A stretch of DNA of 64,000 nt, from positions 84,371 to 148,370 of the forward strand of contig JACGCK010000117.1 in assembly GCA_014925825.1 (NCBI GenBank). The letters run 5' to 3'. The notes beneath the pieces were generated by a model that was not told where the DNA came from, did no database searches, and saw only the letters and a program-made list of their open reading frames with translations. This stretch comes from Pholiota molesta (lineage: Eukaryota; Basidiomycota; Agaricomycetes; Agaricales; Strophariaceae). Positions 1 through 11,427 of the stretch are shown here, in pieces (position 1 is the stretch's first letter; every line of letters begins with the position of its first letter). Position numbers and translations under genes: made by a program.

Positions 1-2861
1 GCGAACCCATCTACGTGCGCAAGACGAACACCGAGCTCGACTCACTTCCCGACGAACTCGGCGAGCTCCCAGACTCAAAAACCGACGACGACGACGACGC
101 AGAAGAGACCGAAACCGTGTTCTACGAAGCGTTCAAGATGAAGCGCACCGCGACGAGCTACCGCGGCGTGAAGGGCATCCGCATGGGCAAGGCCGAGCTA
201 CAGGTGTACCGCGTCGGCACGCCAGTGATGGTCGAGACCGATGCGCTGTCTCCTGTCAAGCGCCCGCCGAGCATCGGGATTATCGTGGCCATGTGGCAGA
301 CGCGGGCGAAGGGCGGGGCGGTGGCGGAGGACCCGAGCAAGATGTGCATCCGCATCCACTGGTTCGTTAGACTTAGTGAGATGGCGAACCACCGTGCTGA
401 GCGCGAACACGAAGAGGTCAGTGTAATCAGATATTATATTCTCATTTTTGATACTGACATGATGAAATAGAACGAGATATACTATACACTTGCCGCAAAG
501 GACGTCATCACCCCCGGCGCCATCCTCTCGCGCTGCGCCGTCTCAGGCATACGCACTCGAGCACCCAAAGAGGAACAGCAGAGCAAGAAGCCCAGCTACA
601 TTTACGTCCCCAATCCACGCTCCAAACCCCCAACGACGCCCTCAAAGAGCGGCCGGGGCGGCCCAAGCTCGCCTCTTAAGCAAAGCATGCGCTTCTCCCC
701 CACCAGCGACGACGACGACGACGAGGCAGAGCCCACGGAACTAGACACAGATCCAGACAAGAACTTCTACTGCCGCTATGCGGTCGACTCGCGCCGTGGT
801 ATATTCTACGACCTCAGCTGGGAGCGGCATCGCACAGACTGCTTGATACAGTCGAAGCCTCCGCAAAACGCGTCGGGATCGAGCTCGAAAGGGGCTGACC
901 CGTCAACGTGGGGCGCAGGTCTTCTCTGGGATGTCATTCCGAAGCCAAACCGGGAGGCGAAAGGGAAAGGAAAGAAGAAACAGGATCCCCTAGAGGAAAT
1001 CTCCGAATCCAAGGTCGATGACTCTGACGAGTACGAAGGCGATGAAACAGATGAGGACGACGAAGACGGCGTGGACCCCGATGAACAGAGTGCGTCAGAC
1101 GGCGACGGCGACCAGGATGAACCTGATGACGACGACGACGACGACCCAGGCAACCCGCACACCCGCGCAAACGCAAACGCGCGCAGCAAAAAACACCCCG
1201 CAAGCGCAGTAAAACCACCTTCGTGCAGCCCACGCCGCACTCCAAAGCCGTGCTAGCGAAGCGCCGAAAACGCAGCGCCGCCAACCCCGACACCCCGACC
1301 GCGTCGCCGCGCAAACGCAAATCGACGACCTTCGCCGTCCGGAATCCAGAGCAGTCGCTCACGTTCCAGGCGAGCATGGCGCATCTACCGAAGGACCTGT
1401 GGCTCCGGTCGATGCACGCGCTGCATGTGGGCAGCAGGCCGGATGTGCTGCCGTGTCGCGAAGAAGAGTATGCGCGGGTGTTGAGGTGTGTGGGCGAGCT
1501 TCTAGAGGAAGGGAGTGGCGGATGTGTTTGTGAGTTTGAGTCGAGTTTTTATTTCTGGCTCCTAGTGTTGATACGTTTCGGTAGATATTTCAGGTGTACC
1601 TGGGACTGGGAAGACAGCGACCGTACATTCGGTGGTGAAGGAGTTGAAGCGCATGGCGCAAAATAGTGCATGTCGTCTATGGCCTTTCTCTTTTTCTTCT
1701 ACTGATCAGTGAATTTATAACAGGAAACCAATCCATTTACTTATGTCGAGATTAACGGTCTGAAAATCCCAGAACCATCAGCGGCGTATAGTCTCCTCTG
1801 GGAAGGAATTTCGGGACACGACGTCGCCAAAGAAGGCCATCTCCGCCTCAGCGCGAAGGAGAGCCTCAAATCACTTACGCGACATTTCACAACGGGAAAC
1901 CGTGGCCCAGGAGGACACGCATGGTACAGACCCCTCTATCTTCCTGATCCTCTATCTATTACTAACCTATATCTTAAATACAGCGTAGTCCTCATGGACG
2001 AGCTCGACCAACTAGTAACCTCGAAGCAAGACGTCGTCTACAACTTCTTTAACTGGCCCACACTCGTCAACTCACGCCTCGTCGTCATCGCTGTCGCCAA
2101 CACCATGGACCTGCCCGAGCGCGTCATGACCGGGCGCGTGCGCAGTCGGCTAGGGATGATCCGTATTAATTTCCAGCCGTATACGCGTGAGCAGTTGGAG
2201 AAGATCGTCGAGGCGAGGCTGCAGAGCGCAAGAGAGAGCCTGGACGGGGACGAGGAGGCGAATGAGAAGGCGGTGATTGCGCCTGATGCGATTAAGCTTG
2301 CGGCGATGACTGTTAGTCGGATTACGGGCGATGCAAGGAGGGTGTTGGATATTTGCCGGTGAGCGCTTGCGTATCCTGAAATTTAACCCATGTATTGAGA
2401 TGCCATTCAGACGCGCAGTGGAGCTCGTAAAAACTACCAAGGCCACAGTGAAAGCCCCTCATGTTAAGGAAGTCGTGCAGACCATGCAGAACACGCCGAC
2501 GGCAGCGTACCTACGCGACCTGAGCTTCCACGAGCGGCTGATGCTCGCTTCCCTCGTCAAGTGCGTCAAGCGCGAGGGCGTGGAGGAGATTAAATGGGGC
2601 GACGTCCAGCACCAGCACCTCATATACATGGACACACTACCTGGAGAAGACGACCCGCGCCGGAAACCCACGCCTGCCGAGCTGGTCATGGTCCTCGACT
2701 CCCTTGTCGCCTCACGTGCGGTCATCGTTGAGTACGGAGCGGCTGTTGCGCGGAAACATCCAGATGAGAGGAGACTACTTTTGAATATTGAGCAGGGCGA
2801 GGTGGAGAAGGTGTTGGGGGATGTGGGTGGGGTGAAGTGGAAGAATGTGCTTGGGAATTGA
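1..2861 (+). CDS. ORC1: Origin recognition complex subunit 1 (5' end outside window)
   Basis: Largest subunit of the origin recognition complex, a nuclear AAA+ ATPase that marks replication origins and loads MCM. The open frame enters from the left edge, so the start lies upstream. Exon 1 (to 416) carries a BAH domain; it is followed by an acidic and a basic low-complexity linker. The AAA+ core has a Walker A motif (GVPGTGKT, near 1593-1616) and a Walker B-type motif (VVLMDELDQ, near 1986-2010); a winged-helix-like C-terminus ends at 2861. Inferred introns are 417-470, 1530-1584, 1668-1723 (GC-AG), 1924-1983 and 2359-2410. The reading frame changes between about 1030 and 1150, inside an Asp-rich GAC repeat; either one base is missing there or 1031-1149 is an intron. 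Identity is confident; exon 2/3 details are not. Confidence 0.93.
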
Positions 2862-3878
2862 TTTTAGGATGGTTGCTTTGTTTGGATTTCTTATTTGGGC
2901 ATTTTTTTTTTTTTTTTGGAGATTTTTGTAGACGGGATACTACCCTCGATGTGTAATAAATTAATAAACGCCATCCTCGAAGGCATCACAAAACTTTGGG
3001 TGTGTAAAAATAAAAGGCTTGGAAGGTGTGTTATAACTTCGAAGTTCGGATCGTCTGTTCATGGGCGCTAATTTTTTCTCTACTGCCCGTTCTTGGCTCT
3101 GAGCAAATGTTCCTGAGTTGTCTTTCAAGATCATATTATTACCGCTTTTGAAATTTACGTTGTATACTCCAGCTCAAGCCATTATGAGCACTGAGCACGA
3201 CATTATCAAGGCGTTCTTTCTATGCCTGACCCGAAGGCTCTTACAGCGCTCGGAGCTCCAATATGAATTCCCACAAGTGTATTATGTACACGGCCATGAG
3301 CATGTTTAGACGTTGACGACATGCTTCCTTGATGTTCCCTGCAGATGACCCCATTCGCCTTCCCCACACTCCCAGAACATCCGGATCTAACACCCCACAG
3401 GCCCCGCATTTGTACGGGAGATGAACAGAGAGGTTGGAGACCTGGAAATAAAGAAAAGACAATTCGGATGACCAGTGCTCCCAGATTCGGTATGCTCTCC
3501 TATCTAGAGCTAATGGCAGCGCAGCTGCGGTACGCGGATAATTTGATGTTTCCTAGAGCCAATTCTAGCGCCTGTCTAGCGCTCAGCCGTACTTACTTGG
3601 ATCCATACGGATGGAGCATCGTGGTCGGGTGTTTCCTGTAACTGCTGCGGTCATGGGGCCGGGAGGAACTTCGAATACCTTGGCTCTTCTTTACGATGCA
3701 ACGTTGGTGGCGCGCAATGCGGTGCCGGCACAGACCGAATTGACATCCTCAACCATCCTCGCTGTTCGAACGCTGCCTATAACTTGCAGTCTTCGGATCA
3801 TCCACCACCTCAATGAACCCGTTATATATCCATTCTCAATTGACATCGAGGTAACAGCAGGTTACTATCAGACCTCCA
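2862..3878. other. Intergenic region, no supported gene
   Basis: About 1 kb between ORC1 and the F-box gene. A T run follows the ORC1 stop, near 2901-2918, and AATAAA-like sequence lies around 2957-2964, which would suit an ORC1 3' end. Open frames here are short and lack domain-like composition or convincing splice sites. The F-box promoter presumably lies in the right part. Confidence 0.5.
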
Positions 3879-5282
3879 ATGCCCACCACGTCGCACTCCG
3901 GACGCCCTGTACAACAGAACCCCGTTCTTCCTTGGGAGCTCACGGATGTCGTCATCGACCACCTCCGCCACGACGTTCGCGCTCTCGGTATCTGCGGCGC
4001 AGTATGCTCCGAATGGCTGTTTCGAAGTCGGTACCACGTTTTCTCGACGGTGCAGCTGTGGCCGTGGCGGATGCGACGGTTCGTCCAGCTCGCAGAGGAC
4101 GACAGATGCACGTTCACCAATTTCATTACGCGCCTCGAGATGGACGATTCCAGAGGAGGGAAGACCAGTGATGGCCGAACCACAAATGCAGGTGGACAAC
4201 AGGGCCGAGGACAGCGAATCGAGGCCGAAAAGAACGTCGTGTTCAACGAAGCGATGGCCCATTCCAATTTGAAGTGCCTTGCGCAAGTCAGCGCCATTCA
4301 AATCCGCAACGTCGACTGGACGACGCTGAGTCCGGCACAACAAACTTCCTTACGCGCGCAGCTCCGCAAATTCTCTCAGCTCCGACGACTCGAGCTCCAT
4401 GACGTCGTGTTCCACGATGTGCGCGAGGTGGTGCGGATCCTCGCGTCGGTTCCATCCCTGCACCACATAACCGCGAACGTCAGCTTCATGAAATACTTGG
4501 AACATAATCTTGCTTTACCTGTTCCTTCCAGTGCGTCGAACGCGCTGAGGTCGATAGAGTTGGGCACGGACGAGGGCATTGCCGTACTCCTGAACTGCGT
4601 CGCCAATTCCGACCAACCCCATCCTCTCCAGACGATGAGACTGCGAAACGTGGAGAACAGGCACCTTCAGTATATCCGAAATGCGCTCAGAACCTCTGGC
4701 ACGCATATACAGCGCTTATCTCTGGACTTCACGCACGAAAAGGTATCCCTCGTATCCGAAGGTAGCAAAACGTTCTCACCTCTCGCCAGAGCTGACCTTC
4801 TCCCCACAGACGACCTGGATCTCTCCACCCTCAGCGGCCTGCGCACGCTGTCCGTTGGAGGCCTCCACTTAGCCTCTTCCACCGCGCGCGTCCTGATTGA
4901 GCGCACCCTCCCAAAAATTCTAGGCCGAATCGAAGCACCGTTCTTCACTGCGCTGGAAGTGCGCTTCCATCTGGGGGCGCCCTTCTCTGCGGAAGCGATG
5001 GCGTGCATCGATTGGAGCCAGCTGCAGAGAGTATTGCTCGAGCATCGTTTCTTTGGGCTGTCTACCGTTCGGATCGTCGTTGAAGTTTCGCATTCTGACT
5101 CTGGTGTGGGCTCGGCGACCTGTGTCGAACGAGAGATGCGGGCCGGGATGAGTGAGCTGCTCGTCAGCGGCGCCTTGGATCTGCGGGTGGTGTGCGAGAG
5201 TACGATGGCAATAGAGGGTGGCTTGGTTTATGACATTGGGTACGGTTATTTTGAGCCATGGGTTTCCGCGCGTGTTGACTGA
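3879..5282 (+). CDS. F-box-like protein, single exon
   Basis: A 467-residue protein from an uninterrupted ORF that opens with a true ATG. Residues about 17-60 (LPWELTDVVIDHL, then an IC.AVCSEW segment) match the F-box-like start common in Agaricomycetes. The rest has leucine-rich, amphipathic spacing typical of the C-terminal substrate-recognition part of these proteins. By family knowledge it would recruit targets to an SCF-type ubiquitin ligase through Skp1, but its target is unknown. A long antisense ORF (3822-4343) is a shadow. It is not closely similar by eye to the second F-box gene at 24249. Such genes are strongly expanded in mushroom-forming fungi. Confidence 0.8.
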   Translation: MPTTSHSGRPVQQNPVLPWELTDVVIDHLRHDVRALGICGAVCSEWLFRSRYHVFSTVQLWPWRMRRFVQLAEDDRCTFTNFITRLEMDDSRGGKTSDGRTTNAGGQQGRGQRIEAEKNVVFNEAMAHSNLKCLAQVSAIQIRNVDWTTLSPAQQTSLRAQLRKFSQLRRLELHDVVFHDVREVVRILASVPSLHHITANVSFMKYLEHNLALPVPSSASNALRSIELGTDEGIAVLLNCVANSDQPHPLQTMRLRNVENRHLQYIRNALRTSGTHIQRLSLDFTHEKVSLVSEGSKTFSPLARADLLPTDDLDLSTLSGLRTLSVGGLHLASSTARVLIERTLPKILGRIEAPFFTALEVRFHLGAPFSAEAMACIDWSQLQRVLLEHRFFGLSTVRIVVEVSHSDSGVGSATCVEREMRAGMSELLVSGALDLRVVCESTMAIEGGLVYDIGYGYFEPWVSARVD

Positions 5283-6979
5283 TGGATGCGGTATAGCGAC
5301 AAAGAATGAGAGCGAAGCTCAGTGGTAGTATTGGGAGACGATTTGAGGTAACGCTGAGGCTGGTGGAACATGGAGGATGTGAATAAAGAAGTGAAAACGC
5401 TTATCGCGTGCTGTATGTGTACAAGCTTGCAAAGATAAGGATAATAATGATCTTCGGTGACACCCCGGATTCTATGGCTTCTTGGCTTCTTTGTAACATA
5501 CTTTGTCCAGTGAATGATGAATACAAGTAGCTACAGTATACGCAGACTATCTAATACAGGCGCATAATGGGTCGAATTCGAACTCGGGTACTTGGGGTGT
5601 ATTCCTTTAGCGCCCTAAATTAACAGGTAAATATTGTCTTGTGCTCTGTGAGCGCACATGCAGCTTCGATATACGCCACTTGTGCAGCTTACTGAATCCT
5701 TGCTTACCATCGTCTTAATAGTAATACTGCCTTTACTGTCTTATTTCGATTAATCTGGATGTCCCGTGCCCCCAAGGCAAGTGGTTATGCCCGAAATCCG
5801 TCGCTTGTCGCAATCCATAACCTTCTATGATAAGTTCTATCCATGCCCCAGCAGGTTCTCCGGTAGTTATGTCCCAAACGAATGTAATTTGCTTTCTGCT
5901 GTGTGCATCATGCACTTGGCGCGGAAAAAATTGGCCGGAAAAATCTCTATTTTATCCCATGTCCTATCCAACTAGCCGCAAAGTAAATTGCGGCCACCTT
6001 GTCCGCTGAATCAATGGAAATGGGACAGTAATACAGTCTCTTCTTCATATGCTCACAGAAGAAGGTAAGCGCTCAGAGGTTGAGCCTATTGGACTACGTT
6101 TGAACATTGAAAGTTAAACATTGAGCATCAAACCGTCGCGCGCACGAGCGTCTATTTTGGTGCGAGTCGGCGGCAATAGGTGAGTTTCGACAGGTCTTCG
6201 ATGATCGGGCTATGCATGAAGCCCGACGACCCGTGCGCGTGAGCACTGAATTTCTGGTTTGGACTGGCTTGGATGAAATAATTTATCTATCGCGGTTAAA
6301 TAGCGGTAAAGGAATCCAGGATGGAGGCGATAGATCGCGCGCTTACTGCGTCTTGTATGAGGCTTTGGGCGCGTTGGAATCGTTTTTATTGTGAGTTCAG
6401 AGGAAAATTATTGCAGTTCACATAACCCTCAAATTAATCCTCTAACCGATTTTTTTTCTTCTGGATTTCGCGCAGTCAACGAACCTGCCAGGTCGCTTGC
6501 AGATCGCCTCGGTTTGTTGTCGGTTTGGCGATAATAATCTGTGGGAAAGCAAGCTGGTTACGGCATAAAATGCCGCAATCGGAGGATTAGTCAACCTGTG
6601 TTCGTCCACACTTGCTTGTTCTTGCCATGACCTGGTGCACTAAAACTGTAATTCAAACGTTCAACGGTCTACAGGTGAGTAGCTTTTATATCATACAAAC
6701 CATACACACAGCCAAGTGTACTCAATAACGTTATTTAATCTGCCTAGATCTTTCTAGAGTCCGAGTCAATATAAACTTAGCGACTGTCAAACCGTGATGT
6801 AGGAACTTGGGAACGTGTCGGCGATGCTATGCCGCAGTGATGTAACTTTATAACGAACCAAGCAGGATTCTTTGCTATTCGCACTCAAACTCCCTAGGCT
6901 CTCTTTTTTCTCCCAACTACCACTACGCCAACCTCGCGGGCCCCCCGCAGGCAGCACGCAGCCGCACGAAGTAGCAGCA
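5283..6979. other. Intergenic region, no supported gene
   Basis: About 1.7 kb with only short, composition-neutral ORFs on either strand and no convincing exon chain. The base composition is more AT-rich than in flanking coding exons. The 3' part should contain the promoter of the glycosyltransferase gene; I do not see a clear TATA box close to its start. Confidence 0.5.
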
Positions 6980-8579
6980 ATGATGAACTTCCGCTACCAA
7001 TCCCTCGCCAAACCCTGGCAAACCCAAACCCGCTTCATGCGCACCCGCCTGCAGCGCTGGCTGCTCGGCGGCATCCTCTTCACGGTCGTCGTGACGCTCT
7101 ATGGATTTTCGAGCCATGGGCGCCGGCACATCAATACCATCACCGAGAAGTTTGCGCCGCATTTCGTGGAGGCGCCGCCGCTCGACCTCGATCAGCCGCC
7201 GACGTACGAGCACCTGAAGAAGTGGGAGATGGACCTCCCGCAGCACAACCTCGATCTCCCGTTCCCTGAAGGCCGCACCGGCCGATATGTGCTGTTCCAC
7301 AACCAGATCCAGATGCTTGGGTGGAATAACCAGCTGAACGAGGTGTAAGCGCCCTTACGCTTTATGGATGATGTTGTGCTAGGCTGACGGGGATGCTTAT
7401 CAGACTGATGAATACGTGGCTGGCGTACAAGTCCGGCCGCGCCTACGTGTTCCAGGACTACATCTGGAAGTCGGACTACTACCCATGGCCAGAGAGCAAA
7501 TTCCGCGAATGGATCCCCCGCACGCCGCTGAACGCCCTCATCTCCGGCCCCTCCGCAGGCGGGCCCTGGGACCCTAACGACACCGCGCCCCGCTCAGTCT
7601 CCGAGAAGTGGTTCGACATCGTCTGCCCCAAAGAGGAGCGCCGCATCATCAACACGCACGACGTCAAGCCCCCGATCTACTGGGAGAACGGCGACGTCAT
7701 CTTCAACCACTGGCAGAAGCTTTTGAGCGAGGCGCCGGAGCGGTGCCTCGAGATCCAGGCCGCGCCGCGCGAGGAGGACGGGTTCGGGCAGACGTTCGAC
7801 CTGTTCCTCTGGGGCACGACGCGCATCCTGCCGCTCTGGGAGGGCTTCCGCGACTCGCCCGTCAGCCGCCTCTTTGGCACGTCGCCGATCGTGCAGTCAG
7901 CGGTGGACAGGAACGAGTATCTGTTCATGCCGCGCGGGCCGCGCCCGCCCGTCCCGGCGCCGATCGACCCGTACAAGCGCATGCTTGCGATCCATCTGCG
8001 CCGCGGGGACTACAAGGAGGCGTGCTTAGGCCTCGCGAACTGGAACTCGACGTTCTACAGCTGGAACCTCCTCCCACAGCTGCCGGACGACTTCAAGAAC
8101 CCGCCGGGGTACGAGTGGGGGCACAACACGCCGGAGAACGTCGCGTACTATTTGGAGCACTGCTACCCCACGGACGAGTTCATCATCAACAAGATCAATC
8201 AGTCGCGGAAGGACTACGTCGCCGCGGCGAAGCCGGGCGAGGTCAGGTACCTGGACGTGCTGTTCCTGCTGACGAACGACAAGACGGACTGGGTGGACAA
8301 GCTGAAGGCGCAGCTGGCGCCGCACGGGTGGAATACGATTGTGACGACGCGCGAGCTGGAGCTGGACCAGGAGCAGAAGGACGTGGGGATGGCGGTGGAC
8401 ATGGACTTTGCGCGCAAGGCGGCGGTGTTCATTGGCAATGGGGTACGTTTTCGCCTTGCGGTTGCTATTTCTTGAGAGCGCGTACTGATGGTTTTTGACA
8501 GTGGTCTTCGTTCACGAGCAATATCCTACATAGGCGCTTGGTCGACCGCAAGCCGTGGATCAGCAACCGCTTTTACTGA
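6980..8579 (+). CDS. GDP-fucose protein O-fucosyltransferase-like type II membrane protein
   Basis: A 493-residue product from three exons (6980-7344, 7404-8442, 8502-8579) with canonical GT-AG introns of 59 bp. I chose the ATG at 6980; the longer open frame upstream starts only at a TTG codon. A short basic cytoplasmic tail is followed by one membrane anchor at about residues 27-43 (ILFTVVVTLYGF), as in a Golgi type II glycosyltransferase. The luminal part has the NNQLNEV segment early and an HLRRGDY motif near residue 320, the nucleotide-sugar motif of the O-FucT/GT65-GT68 fold. The C-terminus ends with a conserved-looking WSSFTSN segment. Donor GDP-fucose and the acceptor are inferred from family only. 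A 296-codon overlapping ORF at 7608-8498 is a GC-rich shadow. Confidence 0.82.
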
Positions 8580-9794
8580 TTTGGGTTTTATGTGCTTGGG
8601 ATTACTTGGGATGCTTTGTTGTTTGTTATCTTGTATTGTAAGGCTGTTTAATGACTAGATAGGAAATATGTTGTCTGTGTGTAGTATATACCCCAACCAA
8701 AAATATTATTCGCTACCTTCGCTGCCTTGTCCAGGTTCTTGTCAATTGAAAATTCAACTTCCAACCTGCAGCTTCGCCACTCTCCAAACGGCAAACACTA
8801 AGCAAAGAAAACAAGAAAGATGAAGTGGAGAAGTGTGCCACTTCGGCGGAATATGTGCGGGTAGATCTTAGGTAGATCGAATGCAAGTCACCTCGTCAGC
8901 GTGCTGATTATCAGTACAATGGAAGTCGTGGTCGGAACTCTCGTAGACTCTTCATTTCCTGCCATCTCCCGATATCTCGCAGGCGTATCTATTCGTTCGT
9001 TAGGCATCCAGAAATTATTTTTCGATGATCATGTATGGATGAAGTGCATCATTCTTCCAGTACGTAGGTTCGTACTCACCGCGATTCATTTATAATAGCT
9101 TCTAACCTACATAGAACGATAGTTAGAATGTCGTTACACATTTTGCCAGCGTGTCGCGACCGCATGGACAGGAGTTATGTTACATTTTTACTGGATTACA
9201 ATATATCGTGAGGATTGCTAAAGGAGGTACTTATGTCTGAAGGATATCTACGTACGCCTATCCATACTCTGACTTGGCATTGAATGAAGATCACAGCTCG
9301 TCTATATGCATCTGCCGGAGGCATTCCAACTTTTAAATTCATTCACAAGGATCTTTTGCGCTTTGAAACACCTGTAGCATATGAACCTATAAATCCCCCA
9401 CCTTGGATTCCGACTCGACGACTCCTTCTAATGAATAGGTAAATTCCAATGGATTCTTGATGGATTCTACAAGGATTCTATCAAGATTCCATCATACAAT
9501 TATCTTGCAAACATCAGAATTACTGTGAACGTTCCCAGCAGTGCTTTCTTTTGTGATCATTACATGGAATACTGGTCATACTTATGGGATTCCTTGACCT
9601 AGTGTAGAAGTCGCTTTTTTGGCGATCGTCGGTGGAAGATTCGAAGAAGGACACATGCCACCGCAGATCACGTGCGAATAAATATCAGTGATCACCACAT
9701 GTCCGAAACTTGATCACTCTCCCTCATCTTCCAGCCTCGTCCAGCGGAACCTAACGACCTCAAACTCTATCATTAACACCACCGTCGCTCCAAG
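8580..9794. other. Intergenic region with a dispersed repeat
   Basis: About 1.2 kb between two forward genes, with no credible ORF chain. It contains the dispersed repeat listed at 9342-9500. The last 100 bases, CT-rich and just before 9795, are the likely promoter and 5' UTR of TMA46. Confidence 0.5.
9342..9500 (+). repeat. Dispersed repeat, copy 1 (second copy inverted at 35282-35418)
   Basis: The segment beginning CACAAGGATCTTTTG and continuing through CACCTGTAGCAT to several GGATTCT-type repeats is matched, with scattered differences, by the reverse complement of 35282-35418. The match covers roughly 140 bp. Clustered GATTCT/AGAATC words at one end suggest the terminus of a small non-autonomous element, but no second terminus was found. 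Confidence 0.6.
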
Positions 9795-11194
9795 ATGCCC
9801 CCAAAAGCAAAGCAGGCCTCTGGCTCATCGAGCAAAGTCAAGGAAGACAAGGTAATCAGCCACACTTCCTCCTCGCGGCGGAACGGATGACATTGACCAT
9901 GGTGCCCCCTCCACACAGACCTTCGGCATGAAAAACGTGGGTATCCGCACCTCATTCGATCCGCGCACCGATGATGAACCAAACCCCTGTAGAAAAACAA
10001 ATCTTCCAAGGTGAAGGCCGAGGTCGCGCGCATCCAGCAGCAGGCGTCGATGGCGGGCAAGTCGCGCGAGGCGCTCGAGAAGGAGAAGGAGAAGGCGCTG
10101 CGCGCGAAGGCACTGGCGGACGAGGAGAAGCGCCGCAAGGAGGAGGCCGCGCTGCTGAAGCCCGTGCAGACGCAGAAGGTGCCGTTCGGCGTCGACCCGA
10201 AGACGGTGCTTTGCGTGTTCTTCAAGGCCGGGACGTGCGAGAAGGGCAACAAGTGCAAGTTCAGCCATGATCTGAATGTAGGGAGGAAGGTGGAGAAGAA
10301 GAACCTGTATGCGGACAGTAGGGAGGAGAAGATGGAGGGTGTGTGGACTTACTTTGTGCTGTGCGCATAAGCTGAAGTTTTCTGTCTAGATACGATGGAC
10401 AAGTGGGACGAGGAGAAGCTGCGCAGCGTCGTGACATCCAAGGCCGGAAACCCACGGACAACCACCGATGTGCGTCCCTTTCTTCGCTACGCTCACAACG
10501 CACCACTAACGCACCGCCTGCACAGATCGTGTGCAAGCACTTCATCCAAGCCATCGAGTCACAAAAGTTCGGCTGGTTCTGGGAATGCCCCAACGGCGAG
10601 AACTGTCAGTACCGCCACGCGCTCCCGCCCGGCTTCGTGCTCAAGTCGCAGAAGAAGGCCCTGGAGGACGCGGCGAAGGCGAACGTCATCAGTCTGGAGG
10701 AGTTCCTGGAAGTCGAGGTGCGTATCTCTCCCCTCTCGTCGTCACCCATCATCTTATTCAATTTCCTGTAGCGACACAAACTGGGCTCCAACTTGACGCC
10801 CGTGACGCCCGAGACGTTCGCGGTGTGGAAGAAGACGCGGATGGACAAGAAGCAGGCGGAGGAGGAGGCGCAGCGCAAGGCGAAGGACGTGCAGATGAGC
10901 GCAGGCAAGAACAGCGGCATGAGCGGAAGGGATCTGGTACGTGCCCTTCTTTCCTCGCTTTCCTTCATTCCGCATTGTGTCATTCGATACTGACGCTGGG
11001 TGCAGTTCCAATACAACCCCGAGTGGTTTGCGGACGAGGACGACGGCGACGGGTCGGAGGACTGGGATCTGGAGCAGTACAGACAGCAGCAGGCGGCGGA
11101 GGACGAGGAGGAACAGGACCGGGACGTCGCAGAGCAGACCGAGCGCGTTGCGGGCCTGGCGCTCGGGGACGGCGGCAGCGGTGGGAACGAATGA
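9795..11194 (+). CDS. TMA46: Translation machinery-associated CCCH zinc-finger protein (DFRP1/ZC3H15 family)
   Basis: A 348-residue protein in seven exons: 9795-9851, 9919-9936, 9993-10338, 10390-10469, 10526-10717, 10772-10936 and 11006-11194. It starts MPPKAKQ and has a charged coiled-coil-like N-terminus. A CCCH finger lies near residues 99-118 ([19 protein letters not shown]), and a second, extended finger starts near residue 170 and includes [11 protein letters not shown]. An acidic tail follows. This order is diagnostic of yeast Tma46 / human ZC3H15, which bind and stabilise the ribosome-associated GTPase Rbg1/DRG1. The six introns are short with clear GT-AG borders, including an 18-nt second exon. 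It converges with CWC2, with 233 bp between the stops. Confidence 0.93.
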
Positions 11195-11427
11195 AGATGA
11201 CGCTGGTCGTGTTGCATTTCTATCAGTGTATTTGTACGGTTATGTGTGGACCACTCCATCGTCCGCGTCAGATTTATCTAGCACTACAATGTCACAACAC
11301 TATCTTTCATGCACTTCACCTCTTCTGTTCTGATCATCAGCACTTTCACGTCTTGCCGTTGTTCATGTGTTTCATGTGGAAATCGAGCATCGCAAGAAAA
11401 AGATACATTACACACAAGAAAAGTACA

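Noticed and set aside
806..1377. Long Ser- or Arg-rich minus-strand ORFs opposite ORC1
   Set aside because: Antisense readings of the acidic and basic low-complexity linker; no motif or start context.
3822..4343. 173-codon minus-strand ORF opposite the F-box gene
   Set aside because: Antisense shadow of a well-supported coding region.
7608..8498. 296-codon forward ORF inside the fucosyltransferase gene
   Set aside because: It is out of frame with the conserved protein and full of Arg/Ala/Gly from GC-rich codons; a shadow of the true exon.
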